Shown here: piece by piece, positions 40,826 to 49,108 of the stretch
Layout: every line of letters begins with the position of its first letter
Numbering within the stretch: position 1 is the first letter of the stretch
Position numbers and translations under genes: made by a program
Source: Humidesulfovibrio sp.
GTDB taxonomy: Bacteria; Desulfobacterota; Desulfovibrionia; Desulfovibrionales; Desulfovibrionaceae
Direction: 5' to 3'
Assembly: GCF_031082295.1 (NCBI RefSeq)
Contig: NZ_JAVHLD010000023.1
Coordinates: 1-49,806, forward strand
DNA: 49,806 nt
Notes under the pieces: model-generated
What the model was told of the DNA's origin: nothing
Databases searched by the model: none
What the model saw: the letters and a program-made list of their open reading frames with translations, nothing else

Positions 40826-43800
40826 GACAGGATGAAGGGGTTCAGGAGGGGCAGGAAGGGCTAGTCCCCCCACGGCACAATAGCTCACGTACTTTTCCTT
40901 GAGCGACTGTCCGTATTCCGGCCGTTTGGAGTGCATGACCTTGAAGCTCTTGAGCAGATAGGCCAGTTCCTCAGGCGTGACGTGGTAGAGCCCGGCCACA
41001 AGGCAGTCGTTGCGGATGCGGAGCATATCCACCTTTTTCGGGGTATCTGGGATGTCCTTCTCCTCGATGCCGAACCGGGCACCAAGCTCGGCGAAGCCGT
41101 CCCGGTTATAGTGCAGGGTCAGGCGCAGGGAGTTGCGGACAAGCTCCTTGTAGACCGCCGTGTCCGTCAACTCGGAATCGGTGGGCTGGGGGAGCGGCAG
41201 GCGCATCAGGTAAGTCTTGTTGACATGGATGCTCACGGAGAAACGCAGAATCCAGTCCACCACGAGGCTATTGAACACGGCTTGAGCAAAAAGCAGGCGT
41301 TCAACTGACACTTCTGAGACGGAGACCTTCTGCTTCCCCTCAAAGCGGTAATATTTGGGGATGGAAACCCATAGGGTATTCTGCGCGCCAACGGCTTGCG
41401 GCACCAGCGCCGTGATGAGCGTCCGCTCGTCGGTGTCGCGGGCGATGTCGCGGAAGCCAAGGCGGAAATAGCCCCGGTCCGGCTTCACGAACTGGCCGAG
41501 GTCTTCCCGGTCTGCCACCCCAACGGCATCCAGGATAGCCAGCTTTTGGTTGGCCAATTTGGGCAGGGGCAAGGCCGGGTAGATGTCGGCAATGAGGCGG
41601 CTTATCTCCTTGCCGCGCAGGTAGTCGTCAAAGACCTCGGGGTTCAGCCAATACTCGGGCTCGGCATAGAGGCTGTCATACTGCCAGACGGAAGCCCCTT
41701 TGTAGAGGGGCAGGTCCTCGGGCCGCCTGCGCTCCCGGAATATTTTCTTGTCGTTGGTGGCATGAAGCTCGGTGCGGAAGTCCAGCCAATCCGGCGAGAG
41801 GGGCTTGAACAGGCCATAGAAACGCCGGAGCAGGTCCAGGTCCGCCCTGCCGCCGCCAACCTCCATAAAGGCCATGTGCCCCGGCGAGGTGGCGCGCACA
41901 TCCTGCACGGAATAGTCGAAGCGGCCTTCCTCCGTGTCCAGCACGCGTGGGTCCGTCAGCATGAAGCGCATTTTGCTTGCGTGGTCCGCGTCGGGGTGGG
42001 TGCGCTCGATTTGGAGCAGGCCGAACTTGTAGCGGACGTCAACATCCGGGAAGAGCAGCTCCCGGTTTTCGAATCCGTCGAAGCTATTGATGCGGTAGCG
42101 CTCCAGGATGTGCTTGCGCAGGGTGTCGGAGCCTTCATCCGTAAGCAGGCCCGTGGGCAGAATGTAGTTGAGCGTGCCGCCGGGCAGGAGCAGGCCGAGG
42201 TTGCGCTCCACAAAGAAGCGGAACAGATTGCCGTCGCCGGAACCGGCGTTCAGTACGTAGGCCGCCTTGTAGTACTCATTCACGGCCTGCACCCAGTCCT
42301 TGTCCTCATCATACTGCTTGCGGATGTGCGGCTTGTCCAACAGGTCGGCCTGCACCTGCGCCTTCTGGCTGTTGGTCATGCTCCGGTAGTTGGAGCGGTA
42401 CTGGCTGAAGAAGTCCGGGTCGAGGAACTTGGTTTTGTCCCACGGCGGATTGCCAACGATGACGTGGAAGCCCTGGCCTTCGCCCGAGGCGAAGACCTCG
42501 GGGAACTCCAGCTCCCAGTTGAAGAAGTGGTACGTGTCCTTGTAGGTCTGAATCCTGAGGGCGAGGGCGGTGTCCTTCTGGTCGAAGAGCTTGCGGGCCA
42601 GCTCGCCGGTCTTGGACAGGAGCTCGGCCTCCCTGGTCTTGCCTTCGTGATGGAGCATCTTGCGCAGGTTCACCAGGTTCAGGGCGTCATCGAGCCGCTG
42701 GAGCATGGGGACGATTTCGTTCTTGTAGAGGGCCTTGGAGCGGTTCACCTCTTCCGGGGTGGTATCCCGGATGGCGCTCAGCTTGGCGAAGACATCGCGG
42801 AGCTTGGTGAACTCCTCCTTGAGGGCGTACTTGAAGAGCTGGTCCTTGTAGCCGCTGATGTAAAAATCGAAATCCGCGATGGTTGCGCCGATGAGCGCGT
42901 TGCCCACCTTTACGTGGTGCTCAATGAAGGACAAGGGCGTGCCGAATACGAAGGTGTCTATCCACAGGGAGAGGTGGGCAAGCTCGATGGCGAAGGGTTG
43001 CATGTCCACGCCGTAGATGACCTGCTTGAGCAAGAGCCGCTTCAGGACAGCGAACTCGTCGATTTCCACGGTGATGCGAAGCGCCGCGAGAGCGGTCTCA
43101 ATTTTCGCCTTCTCGGTCGCGAGCTGGGCCGCCAGGGCCTCGTCCTCGCCCATGTGGTCGAGCGCCTTGCGGGTGATGTAGCTCAAGGCCTCAATAAGCA
43201 GGTGCCCGGAGCCGCAGGCGTTGTCCAGGATGCGCAACTTGAGGATGGAGTCCAGCTTGCCCAACTGGTGGTCGATGGCTTGCCGGACGAGGGGGAAGGA
43301 AAGTTCCGAGGGCGTGTAGTAGCTGCCAGCGGCCTTGCGGGAGTTCTGCGAACTCACAAGATAGAGCTCTCCCTGGGGCAGTCTGCGTTCGTCGTGGATT
43401 TCGCAGAACTTATCCGCGCGCAGGTTCGCCGCGTCGTAAGTGTCGAAGAAGCCCTCCTGGGACTTCCAAACCCCCTTCTCCTTGATGCGGTAGATGATGT
43501 AGCTCAGCTCCTCCTCGGCAACGCGGAACTCGAACTCCAGAAGCCCTTCGTAGATTGCCCCGAGATGTGTCACAGACAGCGTGCGGAAGTCGCGACGGAG
43601 CAGGCCCCCCTGCCAGCAGAACAGGTCTCGCAGGATGGCTTTGAGCAGAGCGTCATCCATGACCTGCGGCTTGGTCAGCAAGGTTGCCCTGCGATTGTCG
43701 AACAGGCCGCCATTCAAGAGTGGGATGCCCAAGTCTGCGTTGCCATCGTTCAAGGTCGCAAATAGCGTTTTCAGGTTGTTCCAGCCCCTATGAGGGGCGG

Positions 43801-44764
43801 CAGGATTCGTCCCAAGACCGTTGTAGAGCTTGCGCAAAGAGAGGTCGGGATATGACGGGTGGGAGTCCAGTTGCTTGGCGAACTTATCCTCGAAAAAAGC
43901 GATGAAGAGCAGACGGAACACGAGGTAGAGGCTGTTCTCGAAGACGAGCCTCAGATTGCTCGGACTGGCGGTCTTGCCCGTGGCCGCGAACAATGCACGT
44001 CCTATGCGTTCGAACAGGGAGTCTTCGCCGTCAAGGCCATAGATGACCTTGCGCAGGTCTTCTTCAACGGCGCGGCGAGCCTGGGCTTCCTGCCAAGCCA
44101 TGACCTTGATGGGGGCGGGCTTCTCGGCTTCGTCCGCCACAAAGTTCGCACGCCGGAAGAAGTGCAGAAAGTACCGGAAGGCTTCAACGTCATCCGCCTT
44201 GATGATGGCCGCGAGGTCGATGCGCAGGTACCGCTTTTCGCTGGTTACTTTGGTGTTGTCGACAAGCCACCACTCCACCGCGTTGCTCAGCATGCCGTAC
44301 TCAAGGCGCGTGTAGCTCAGGTATTCCAGGAGCTGGAGGTAAGGGTTGTTGTCCTTGTCGGCCTTCTTGGTGTCCAGCGCCTTCTTCGCATCCTTCGACT
44401 CGCAAAAAGCGATGATGTCGCCGAGGGCGGTTTTCCGCTCTTCTTTGCCAAGCTCAATGTAGGCTCCAAGGGCCGATGAACTGGGGAACAGGGTCCAGTC
44501 CGGCTTCATCTGCTTCCCATGAACCACCTTGATTTCCTGGTACAGCGGGAACCAGCCGAGGAGCTGAAGGGTCGGCTTGATGACGAAGTCTTCAAGCTGG
44601 GATTCGTTGAGTGCCATGATGTTCTGCGCCGCATAGATCGCCTTCACTTGCGCGAAAACTGGCGAGGAGTCCTCAAGCGCCGGGAGCAGCTTGGGGACAT
44701 CATTCTCGAAGTAGTTCTGCTCGAAAATCTGGTTGGTCACAAACGCATCAAGGGGGTGCGACAT
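40805..44764 (-). CDS. Single-chain restriction-modification enzyme (type IIG/Eco57I-like)
   Basis: The 1319-aa protein starts at ATG 44762-44764 behind GGAGGACTGTAGCC. N-terminal nuclease: an HsdR-like PD-(D/E)xK fold with PD at 88-89 (KPDWTLF) and ESK at 122-124, followed by LLEYLSYTRLEYGMLSN. Helical connector: residues about 200-470. Methylase: RKAAGSYYTPSE at 476-487, motif I DNACGSGHLLIEAL from 514, VIYGVDMQPFAIELAHLSLW, and motif IV NPPW at 772-775, the gamma-class adenine type. The remaining C-terminus would carry target recognition. One polypeptide thus cuts and methylates. It is flanked by direct repeats and adjoins an ABC-three-component operon. It could also belong to a larger multi-gene system whose partners are not here. 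Confidence 0.85.
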   Translation of the reverse strand: MSHPLDAFVTNQIFEQNYFENDVPKLLPALEDSSPVFAQVKAIYAAQNIMALNESQLEDFVIKPTLQLLGWFPLYQEIKVVHGKQMKPDWTLFPSSSALGAYIELGKEERKTALGDIIAFCESKDAKKALDTKKADKDNNPYLQLLEYLSYTRLEYGMLSNAVEWWLVDNTKVTSEKRYLRIDLAAIIKADDVEAFRYFLHFFRRANFVADEAEKPAPIKVMAWQEAQARRAVEEDLRKVIYGLDGEDSLFERIGRALFAATGKTASPSNLRLVFENSLYLVFRLLFIAFFEDKFAKQLDSHPSYPDLSLRKLYNGLGTNPAAPHRGWNNLKTLFATLNDGNADLGIPLLNGGLFDNRRATLLTKPQVMDDALLKAILRDLFCWQGGLLRRDFRTLSVTHLGAIYEGLLEFEFRVAEEELSYIIYRIKEKGVWKSQEGFFDTYDAANLRADKFCEIHDERRLPQGELYLVSSQNSRKAAGSYYTPSELSFPLVRQAIDHQLGKLDSILKLRILDNACGSGHLLIEALSYITRKALDHMGEDEALAAQLATEKAKIETALAALRITVEIDEFAVLKRLLLKQVIYGVDMQPFAIELAHLSLWIDTFVFGTPLSFIEHHVKVGNALIGATIADFDFYISGYKDQLFKYALKEEFTKLRDVFAKLSAIRDTTPEEVNRSKALYKNEIVPMLQRLDDALNLVNLRKMLHHEGKTREAELLSKTGELARKLFDQKDTALALRIQTYKDTYHFFNWELEFPEVFASGEGQGFHVIVGNPPWDKTKFLDPDFFSQYRSNYRSMTNSQKAQVQADLLDKPHIRKQYDEDKDWVQAVNEYYKAAYVLNAGSGDGNLFRFFVERNLGLLLPGGTLNYILPTGLLTDEGSDTLRKHILERYRINSFDGFENRELLFPDVDVRYKFGLLQIERTHPDADHASKMRFMLTDPRVLDTEEGRFDYSVQDVRATSPGHMAFMEVGGGRADLDLLRRFYGLFKPLSPDWLDFRTELHATNDKKIFRERRRPEDLPLYKGASVWQYDSLYAEPEYWLNPEVFDDYLRGKEISRLIADIYPALPLPKLANQKLAILDAVGVADREDLGQFVKPDRGYFRLGFRDIARDTDERTLITALVPQAVGAQNTLWVSIPKYYRFEGKQKVSVSEVSVERLLFAQAVFNSLVVDWILRFSVSIHVNKTYLMRLPLPQPTDSELTDTAVYKELVRNSLRLTLHYNRDGFAELGARFGIEEKDIPDTPKKVDMLRIRNDCLVAGLYHVTPEELAYLLKSFKVMHSKRPEYGQSLKEKYVSYCAVGGLALPAPPEPLHPVPPPCAA
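40808..40848 (+). repeat. Direct repeat copy 1, at the RM gene 3' end
   Basis: This 41-bp segment matches 45092-45132 at 37 positions. The best part, from GGGGGCGGGACAGGA to TTCAGGAG, differs by one base in 31. It lies in the C-terminal codons of the restriction gene, so the two copies bracket that gene. Confidence 0.85.
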
Positions 44765-44800
44765 GGCTACAGTCCTCCGCGCAAGGCCCCGTACCAGGGT

Positions 44801-44820
44801 TTGCGCAAGGTACTGTACAG
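44801..44820. promoter_or_regulatory. Two 8-bp palindromes upstream of the RM gene
   Basis: TTGCGCAA (44801-44808) and CTGTACAG (44813-44820) lie 36 and 48 bp upstream of the RM start, 12 bp apart centre to centre. Paired palindromes in this place are possible operator half-sites for a control or repressor protein. No such gene is visible beside the enzyme. Confidence 0.35.
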
Positions 44821-44914
44821 AAAGATGTAATGAACTGCTAGGGGCTGGACTGTGCCGTTTCGCTTTCTCCCAGCGCCCCCCTTCACCCCAGCAGCTTCAG
44901 CTGCACCGCTCCGC

Positions 44915-45132
44915 CTACGTTGACCGTGTGGTCATGGGCGTGCGCTTGAGGATGTCGAACACGCGGCGGTCGGACAGGCGGTGGGTGCGGGCCAGCCGCT
45001 GCACAGCCTCATTGCCGCTCATGGCCTGAATTAGCCGCTCGTTCGCGCGGCAGAAGACCACATCCCACTCCCGGTTCAGGGAATATGTGTCGGCGGCAAA
45101 CGGGGGCGGGACAGGACGAAGGGGTTCAGGAG
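44915..45132 (-). pseudogene. 3' remnant of a gene sharing the RM C-terminal repeat
   Basis: In the 380-bp gap between the restriction gene and the ABC ATPase gene, one frame runs from the second direct repeat to a TAG at 44915. It reads PEPLRPVPPPFAADTYSLN, then a helical VVFCRANERLIQAM and an HTH-like NEAVQRLARTHRLSDRRVFD. The first part is in the same frame as the end of the restriction gene (PEPLHPVPPPCAA), showing homology at the repeat. An in-frame TAG stands upstream and there is no good start, so it is a fragment. Its origin is unknown. Confidence 0.45.
45092..45132 (+). repeat. Direct repeat copy 2, upstream side of the RM gene
   Basis: This is the partner of 40808-40848, 37 of 41 positions identical. 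It lies 12 bp from the stop of the ABC ATPase gene. The pair brackets the restriction gene plus the remnant, about 4.3 kb. Confidence 0.85.
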
Positions 45133-45143
45133 AGCGCTAAGAA

Positions 45144-46883
45144 TCAACGCTCGAAGCGAATCCCAAGCAAACTGCCCGCGTCTGTGTCGTCAGTCAAACG
45201 CAAAACGACGTGATCTTCAACGCTAAAGTCTTCAGAAAAGTCGCACGTGGGAATGTTGTCAGAATTATAAGTGCAGATGTACTGAAATCCTAGCCTGTTT
45301 GATTCTTGCTTTGCTAATTCTAACGCTTTTGCTCTTTGCCGCTCGTCAACATCAGCAAAGATAATACTGTCGTGGGCAATGAACCCAGGGGACTTATCCC
45401 TAGAAGACCAAAGCTGGGCTACGGCAATGTCAAAGCAGAAGATTTGCATGTTGCCAACGCCGTGGCTGTCTCTTGCAGGGATGTGAACATCGAAATAGAG
45501 GCCATTCGGCTTTGCTTCAATCTTCAACATCCCCGACCTGTTATACAGGAACCTTGAATTCGCATCAAAAAATGCAATGGCAGCATCTTTTTGCTCAGAA
45601 CGATCTTGTAAATCTTGTACTGTGCGCGTGAACAAAAGCTCTTTCTCTACCCTGACGGCACTACTTTTCTGACCCAGCGCGCGTAGGCTTTCAATCCGCT
45701 GTTCAATCGATTTAAGAGACTCAACTTGCTTTAAGTGTGCCTCTTGCAGCTTTGTATATTCATCGAGGGCCCCACTAGTCCGAAGAATTTCCATCAACTT
45801 TGCGCGTGTTTCGATAAGGGCAGCTAGTTTATTGGTGCGGTCTTTGATTACGGCGCGTAAGTTTTGGGCCTCAGCCTGGAGGAACTCGCGACGATTTTTG
45901 ACAACTGTGCGATGGAACTCTCGAACATCCCGAAGGCGAGCAGTGACAATGCCGGGCAGTTCAATGCGAGCTGAGCGATACAAAGAAATTAGCTTGTCTT
46001 CGCCAAGGTAGTTTTCGCTTGTGATGCTTTGTTCATACCCCTTGAGTGTGTTTGCATCGAGCGCATTATCATTGTGCGCCTTTTGGATTTCCCTAGTTAG
46101 GTCGTTTGCCTGTTGTTCCAGGTCACGATAGTTTGGTGTAACCCTGAAAGATTTTAAGCCTTGAGAGTTGACGCGAACGCTTGTGGCAAGCTGAACACGT
46201 TTTGCATCCAGCGTCCCCAGTGAGCAGTCTGCACTGTCACCCCCGATCTCTTTTATCGCCTTCTCCAAAACGCTGACTTCAGCTTTTGCCTTTGCGAGGT
46301 TCCCCCATTCAGCGGCAAGCTGCCAAGACAGGTTGAGAAGAAATGATGTATGAATCCATTTTGAAATTGTACTTTGCTTTTTAAAGAACTGAAATGGCTC
46401 GTCATATGAATCTTTGTTAACTCGGAGGAAGTATCCAATTAGTGAACGGAACGACACTCCTGACGTACGCCCACCTAATCCAAACATATATAAGCCGAGC
46501 ACGATGCACCAAGATTCGACAGGAAATGTAACTTGTTCACAGTCAGAGTTTGGAGGAACAGGCCATGACGGCAGATCACTCCCATATACTCGCACTAGAT
46601 GATTTTCATCTACGGAACGAGTCACTTGAATAGTCTTTCCATCAAGGTCGAAAGTTAATGTGAACTCCCAACCAGAAAGGGCCGGGACACATGGAGTGCT
46701 TTTATTCGTAATTGACGAACCGAGGCAAAAATCTATGATTGCAAGCAAGGTCGTCTTTCCAAGAGAGTTGCGAGAGTCCCGAACCGATGCGGTCGTAGAT
46801 CGATCCGCGAGAATGATATTCAGTCCGGGTCGAAAATGAACTTCCCGAAACGAAGGCATATTTGCAGTGACAGCGTGAATCAC
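45144..46883 (-). CDS. DUF2326 ABC/SMC-like ATPase of an ABC-three-component system
   Basis: The 579-aa protein starts at GTG 46881-46883. Residues about 20-55 hold a Rad50/SMC-like head: FREVHFRPGLNIILADRST, then Walker A SRNSLGKTTLLAIIDFCLG. A central coiled coil of about 250 residues follows (EQQANDLTREIQKAHND, AEAQNLRAVIKDRTNKLAAL, LKQVESLKSIEQRIESLRAL). The C-terminal head half has FIAHDSIIFADVDERQR as the Walker B/DUF2326 signature. The GTG overlaps the preceding stop by 4 bp (GTGA). In ABC-three-component systems this ATPase senses nucleic-acid structures and licenses the effector; that is family knowledge. Base composition is clearly less GC-rich than the prophage. Confidence 0.88.
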   Translation of the reverse strand: MIHAVTANMPSFREVHFRPGLNIILADRSTTASVRDSRNSLGKTTLLAIIDFCLGSSITNKSTPCVPALSGWEFTLTFDLDGKTIQVTRSVDENHLVRVYGSDLPSWPVPPNSDCEQVTFPVESWCIVLGLYMFGLGGRTSGVSFRSLIGYFLRVNKDSYDEPFQFFKKQSTISKWIHTSFLLNLSWQLAAEWGNLAKAKAEVSVLEKAIKEIGGDSADCSLGTLDAKRVQLATSVRVNSQGLKSFRVTPNYRDLEQQANDLTREIQKAHNDNALDANTLKGYEQSITSENYLGEDKLISLYRSARIELPGIVTARLRDVREFHRTVVKNRREFLQAEAQNLRAVIKDRTNKLAALIETRAKLMEILRTSGALDEYTKLQEAHLKQVESLKSIEQRIESLRALGQKSSAVRVEKELLFTRTVQDLQDRSEQKDAAIAFFDANSRFLYNRSGMLKIEAKPNGLYFDVHIPARDSHGVGNMQIFCFDIAVAQLWSSRDKSPGFIAHDSIIFADVDERQRAKALELAKQESNRLGFQYICTYNSDNIPTCDFSEDFSVEDHVVLRLTDDTDAGSLLGIRFER

Positions 46884-47104
46884 GAGCGTCTCCTGAGAAG
46901 GCCGTGAGATATGTCAACAGCTCCAATTGCGTACAAAAAATCTAGTGCCAGAAGCAATCGCTCAAATGAACGGACGGCGGAATTGCGCCTCGCCACTTCC
47001 CAAAGGGTTGTGATCGTCATTGGTTGCTTAAGGGTCTGAAGAATGACCCCTCCCAAGCCCAGCAATGAGTCTTGTGGGAGGATATGCTTATTGGGGAGAA
47101 TCAT
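46880..47104 (-). CDS. ABC-three-component system middle component (MC6-like)
   Basis: The 74-aa protein begins MILPNKHILPQDSLLGLGG, continues ILQTLKQPMTITTLWEVAR and FERLLLALDFLYAIGAVDI, and ends in basic residues. This is a small winged-helix-like protein matching middle component 6 of ABC-three-component operons. ATG 47102-47104 overlaps the HNH stop by 4 bp (ATGA), and its own stop overlaps the ATPase start. Such couplings keep subunit levels matched. It likely bridges effector and ATPase. Confidence 0.8.
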   Translation of the reverse strand: MILPNKHILPQDSLLGLGGVILQTLKQPMTITTLWEVARRNSAVRSFERLLLALDFLYAIGAVDISHGLLRRRS

Positions 47105-47844
47105 TTTTCAAATATGTCGCAAAGTTCGAAGAAATAACTGACGATTGCAATATTTGCAGCTTTCATCTGAAGCGTTGGTCTGTCTAGCAAGCTAATCATT
47201 GCCTCAAATAGTCTGTCTCCACGGTACCCCGCATTATAGCAATCAGCGTAGCGAACTCGGAGACCGGTAACAAGTTTGCTTGAAAAGTCAGGAACTGTTT
47301 GCTCCATGGCCGCAAGGAAATCGCGCACATTTTGCCCAACCGCCATCCCCATGGTGATGTACATATGGCTTTCAGCCCCAAGCTTATTCCGCTCAAGCTT
47401 TGCCTGAGGAGGGACGATGGTCAGTTCCCTGTAATTGCCAGCGTATGTTGCAATCCCCTCACAGGCCTGATTGAGTTCCTCGAAGCTAAGATCCGGCATG
47501 CTCTGTGCCGTCACCATGGCGACCCAGTCCAAGTGGTCTTGTTTCCAACGGAGGAGAGTGTCAGGAGGATATGCGAGAGGCTGTCCGTCAACAGTATCGT
47601 GACAATTCGGGCACAGCAGCAAGAGGTTAGGCAAAGCATCAACTAGTTCTTCTGGATATAAGGGGTCAGCCCTAGGTCCCGATTTGCCATGCGCCCGAAT
47701 ATGCGCAATCTTTCCAATGGGCTTGGCTGGGTCAGTTGTAGTGGCTGGAAGTACCACGTCCCTACGGCATTTCGGATTGCAGCAGCGCGCAGCTGTCTGA
47801 CCCCAAAGAAGTTTTATTGTCTGAACGGAGTATTGTCTCGCCAT
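47101..47844 (-). CDS. HNH-nuclease effector of an ABC-three-component system
   Basis: From ATG 47842-47844 the product is 247 aa. The HNH domain shows CCNPKCRRDVVLP (zinc site), IAHIRAHGKSGPRADP with the catalytic His, and NLLLLCPNCHDTVDG closing the zinc site. The second half (LSFEELNQACEGIATYAGNY to the end) is the C-terminal domain that ties effectors to the system. The open frame extends 23 codons upstream, but into the insertion sequence, which ends 17 bp before this ATG. The protein therefore looks complete, but its native promoter has been replaced by IS sequence. First gene of the three-gene operon. Confidence 0.82.
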   Translation of the reverse strand: MARQYSVQTIKLLWGQTAARCCNPKCRRDVVLPATTTDPAKPIGKIAHIRAHGKSGPRADPLYPEELVDALPNLLLLCPNCHDTVDGQPLAYPPDTLLRWKQDHLDWVAMVTAQSMPDLSFEELNQACEGIATYAGNYRELTIVPPQAKLERNKLGAESHMYITMGMAVGQNVRDFLAAMEQTVPDFSSKLVTGLRVRYADCYNAGYRGDRLFEAMISLLDRPTLQMKAANIAIVSYFFELCDIFEK

Positions 47845-47861
47845 ACCCGCCACGCACCAAC

Positions 47862-47873
47862 TGACCTGCCCCC
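47862..47873 (+). repeat. IS left terminal inverted repeat
   Basis: TGACCTGCCCCC is the outermost 12 bp of the element. Three extra bases outside (AAC) also mirror the right side, so the symmetric stretch is 15 bp. Confidence 0.85.
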
Positions 47874-47925
47874 CTAAACCCGGTCCAGGAATTATGTTAG
47901 AGTTCCTGACCAAGGAGGAGGGGAT

Positions 47926-48204
47926 ATGGCCAGGAAAGGACGAGCGCCGGAGCAGATTATTGCCATGTTGAGAGAGGCCGAGGTGTCCTTGGCTCAGGGC
48001 AAGACGGTGGGTGAATTTTGTCGTGGGCGGGAGATTTCAGAGCAGACCTATTACCGATGGCGCAATGAGTATGGTGGGCTCAAGGTCGACCAGGCCCGGA
48101 AGCTCAAGGCGCTGGAGAAAGAGAATGGTCGGCTGAAGAAGGCTGTGGCAGAGTTGACCCTGGACAAGCTTATCCTGCAGGAGGCGGTAAGGGGAAACTT
48201 CTAA
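47926..48204 (+). CDS. IS3-family transposase OrfA
   Basis: The 92-aa product starts at ATG 47926 after AGGAGGGGAT. It holds a helix-turn-helix (PEQIIAMLREAEVSLAQG, GREISEQTYYRWRNEYGG) and a leucine-zipper helix (KLKALEKENGRLKKAVAEL), the standard IS3/IS911 OrfA pattern that recognises the terminal repeats. The frame stops just after a slippery GGGAAAC, so ribosomes can shift into orfB and make the fused transposase. Confidence 0.92.
   Translation: MARKGRAPEQIIAMLREAEVSLAQGKTVGEFCRGREISEQTYYRWRNEYGGLKVDQARKLKALEKENGRLKKAVAELTLDKLILQEAVRGNF
48192..48198 (+). promoter_or_regulatory. Programmed -1 frameshift slippery heptamer
   Basis: GGGAAAC sits in the exact X-XXY-YYZ phase of orfA (G GGA AAC). 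A -1 slip reads AAA then CTT CTA AGC, joining orfA to the LLSPSRRRK start of the orfB frame. This would give an OrfAB of about 390 aa. Confidence 0.8.
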
Positions 48205-49094
48205 GCCCTTCCAGGCGCCGGAAGTGTGTGGCCCATGTCAGCGTAGCTCTCAAGGTATCTGAGCGTCGAGCCTGCCAAGCTTTGGAACAGCCTCGCTCCA
48301 CGCATAGATACGAGAAAATCACCATGAGTGATGAAGAGCCTCTGACCTCAGCCATCATCCACTTCGCAAGTGAATTCGGTCGATTTGGCTACCGCCGTGT
48401 GCACGCTATGCTGCAGCACGCAGGATGGACCGTAAATCACAAGAGAGTGGAGCGCATCTGGCGACAGGAAGGGCTGAAGGTCCCTCAGAAGCAGCCGAAA
48501 CGGGGCAGACTCTGGCTCAATGATGGCTCATGCATCCGGTTGAGACCATGCTGGCGGAATCATGTCTGGTCCTATGACTTCGTCATGGCCAGAACGCATG
48601 ATGGCCGGGCGTTTCGAATCCTTGTGATCATTGATGAATTTACACGTGAATGCTTGGCCCTTGTTGTCGCCCGGCAACTGCGCTCAGACGATGTGATGTA
48701 TTGCTTAGCAGAGCTTTTCGTTGACCGTGGACCACCGGACCATATTCGTTCAGACAACGGCTCCGAGTTCGCCGCGCATGCTGTCCGGGACTGGTTGGGT
48801 AAGGTCGGCGTAAAAACGCTGTTCATTGAGCCTGGCTCACCTTGGGAGAACGGCTACTGCGAGAGCTTCAACGGAAAGATGCGGGACGAGAAGCTGAACG
48901 GAGAGATATTCTACACGCTGCGGGAAGCCCAGGTCGTTCTGGAAATGTGGCGTCAGGAGTACAATACAATCAGGCCGCACAGTTCGCTAGGACAACGTCC
49001 ACCAGCGCCGGTCGCCACCCTGCCCCTCGGGCCAGGGTGCTCCCCCTGGGGGCCACCTCTTGCGCCAAGAGGGGAACATGGACTAACACAATAA
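48198..49094 (+). CDS. IS3-family transposase OrfB (DDE integrase domain)
   Basis: This is the frame entered by the -1 slip; an independent GTG start at 48228 is possible. The rve-type catalytic core has the first Asp in HVWSYDFVMAR, the second in IRSDNGSEF, and the catalytic Glu in NGYCESFNGKMRDEKLNGE; the WRQEYNTIRPHSSLG signature follows. These are the complete DDE residues of IS3-family transposases. An N-terminal HTH_21 segment (FGRFGYRRVHAMLQHAGW) is present. The C-terminus is intact, so the enzyme should be functional. Confidence 0.92.
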   Translation, partial: LLSPSRRRKCVAHVSVALKVSERRACQALEQPRSTHRYEKITMSDEEPLTSAIIHFASEFGRFGYRRVHAMLQHAGWTVNHKRVERIWRQEGLKVPQKQPKRGRLWLNDGSCIRLRPCWRNHVWSYDFVMARTHDGRAFRILVIIDEFTRECLALVVARQLRSDDVMYCLAELFVDRGPPDHIRSDNGSEFAAHAVRDWLGKVGVKTLFIEPGSPWENGYCESFNGKMRDEKLNGEIFYTLREAQVVLEMWRQEYNTIRPHSSLGQRPPAPVATLPLGPGCSPWGPPLAPRGEHGLTQ

Positions 49095-49108
49095 GTGGTA
49101 CAACTTTT

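Noticed and set aside
41396-43765. 789-codon + strand frame opposite the restriction gene
   Set aside because: Antisense shadow. The - strand has nuclease and methylase motifs and a Shine-Dalgarno; this frame has none.
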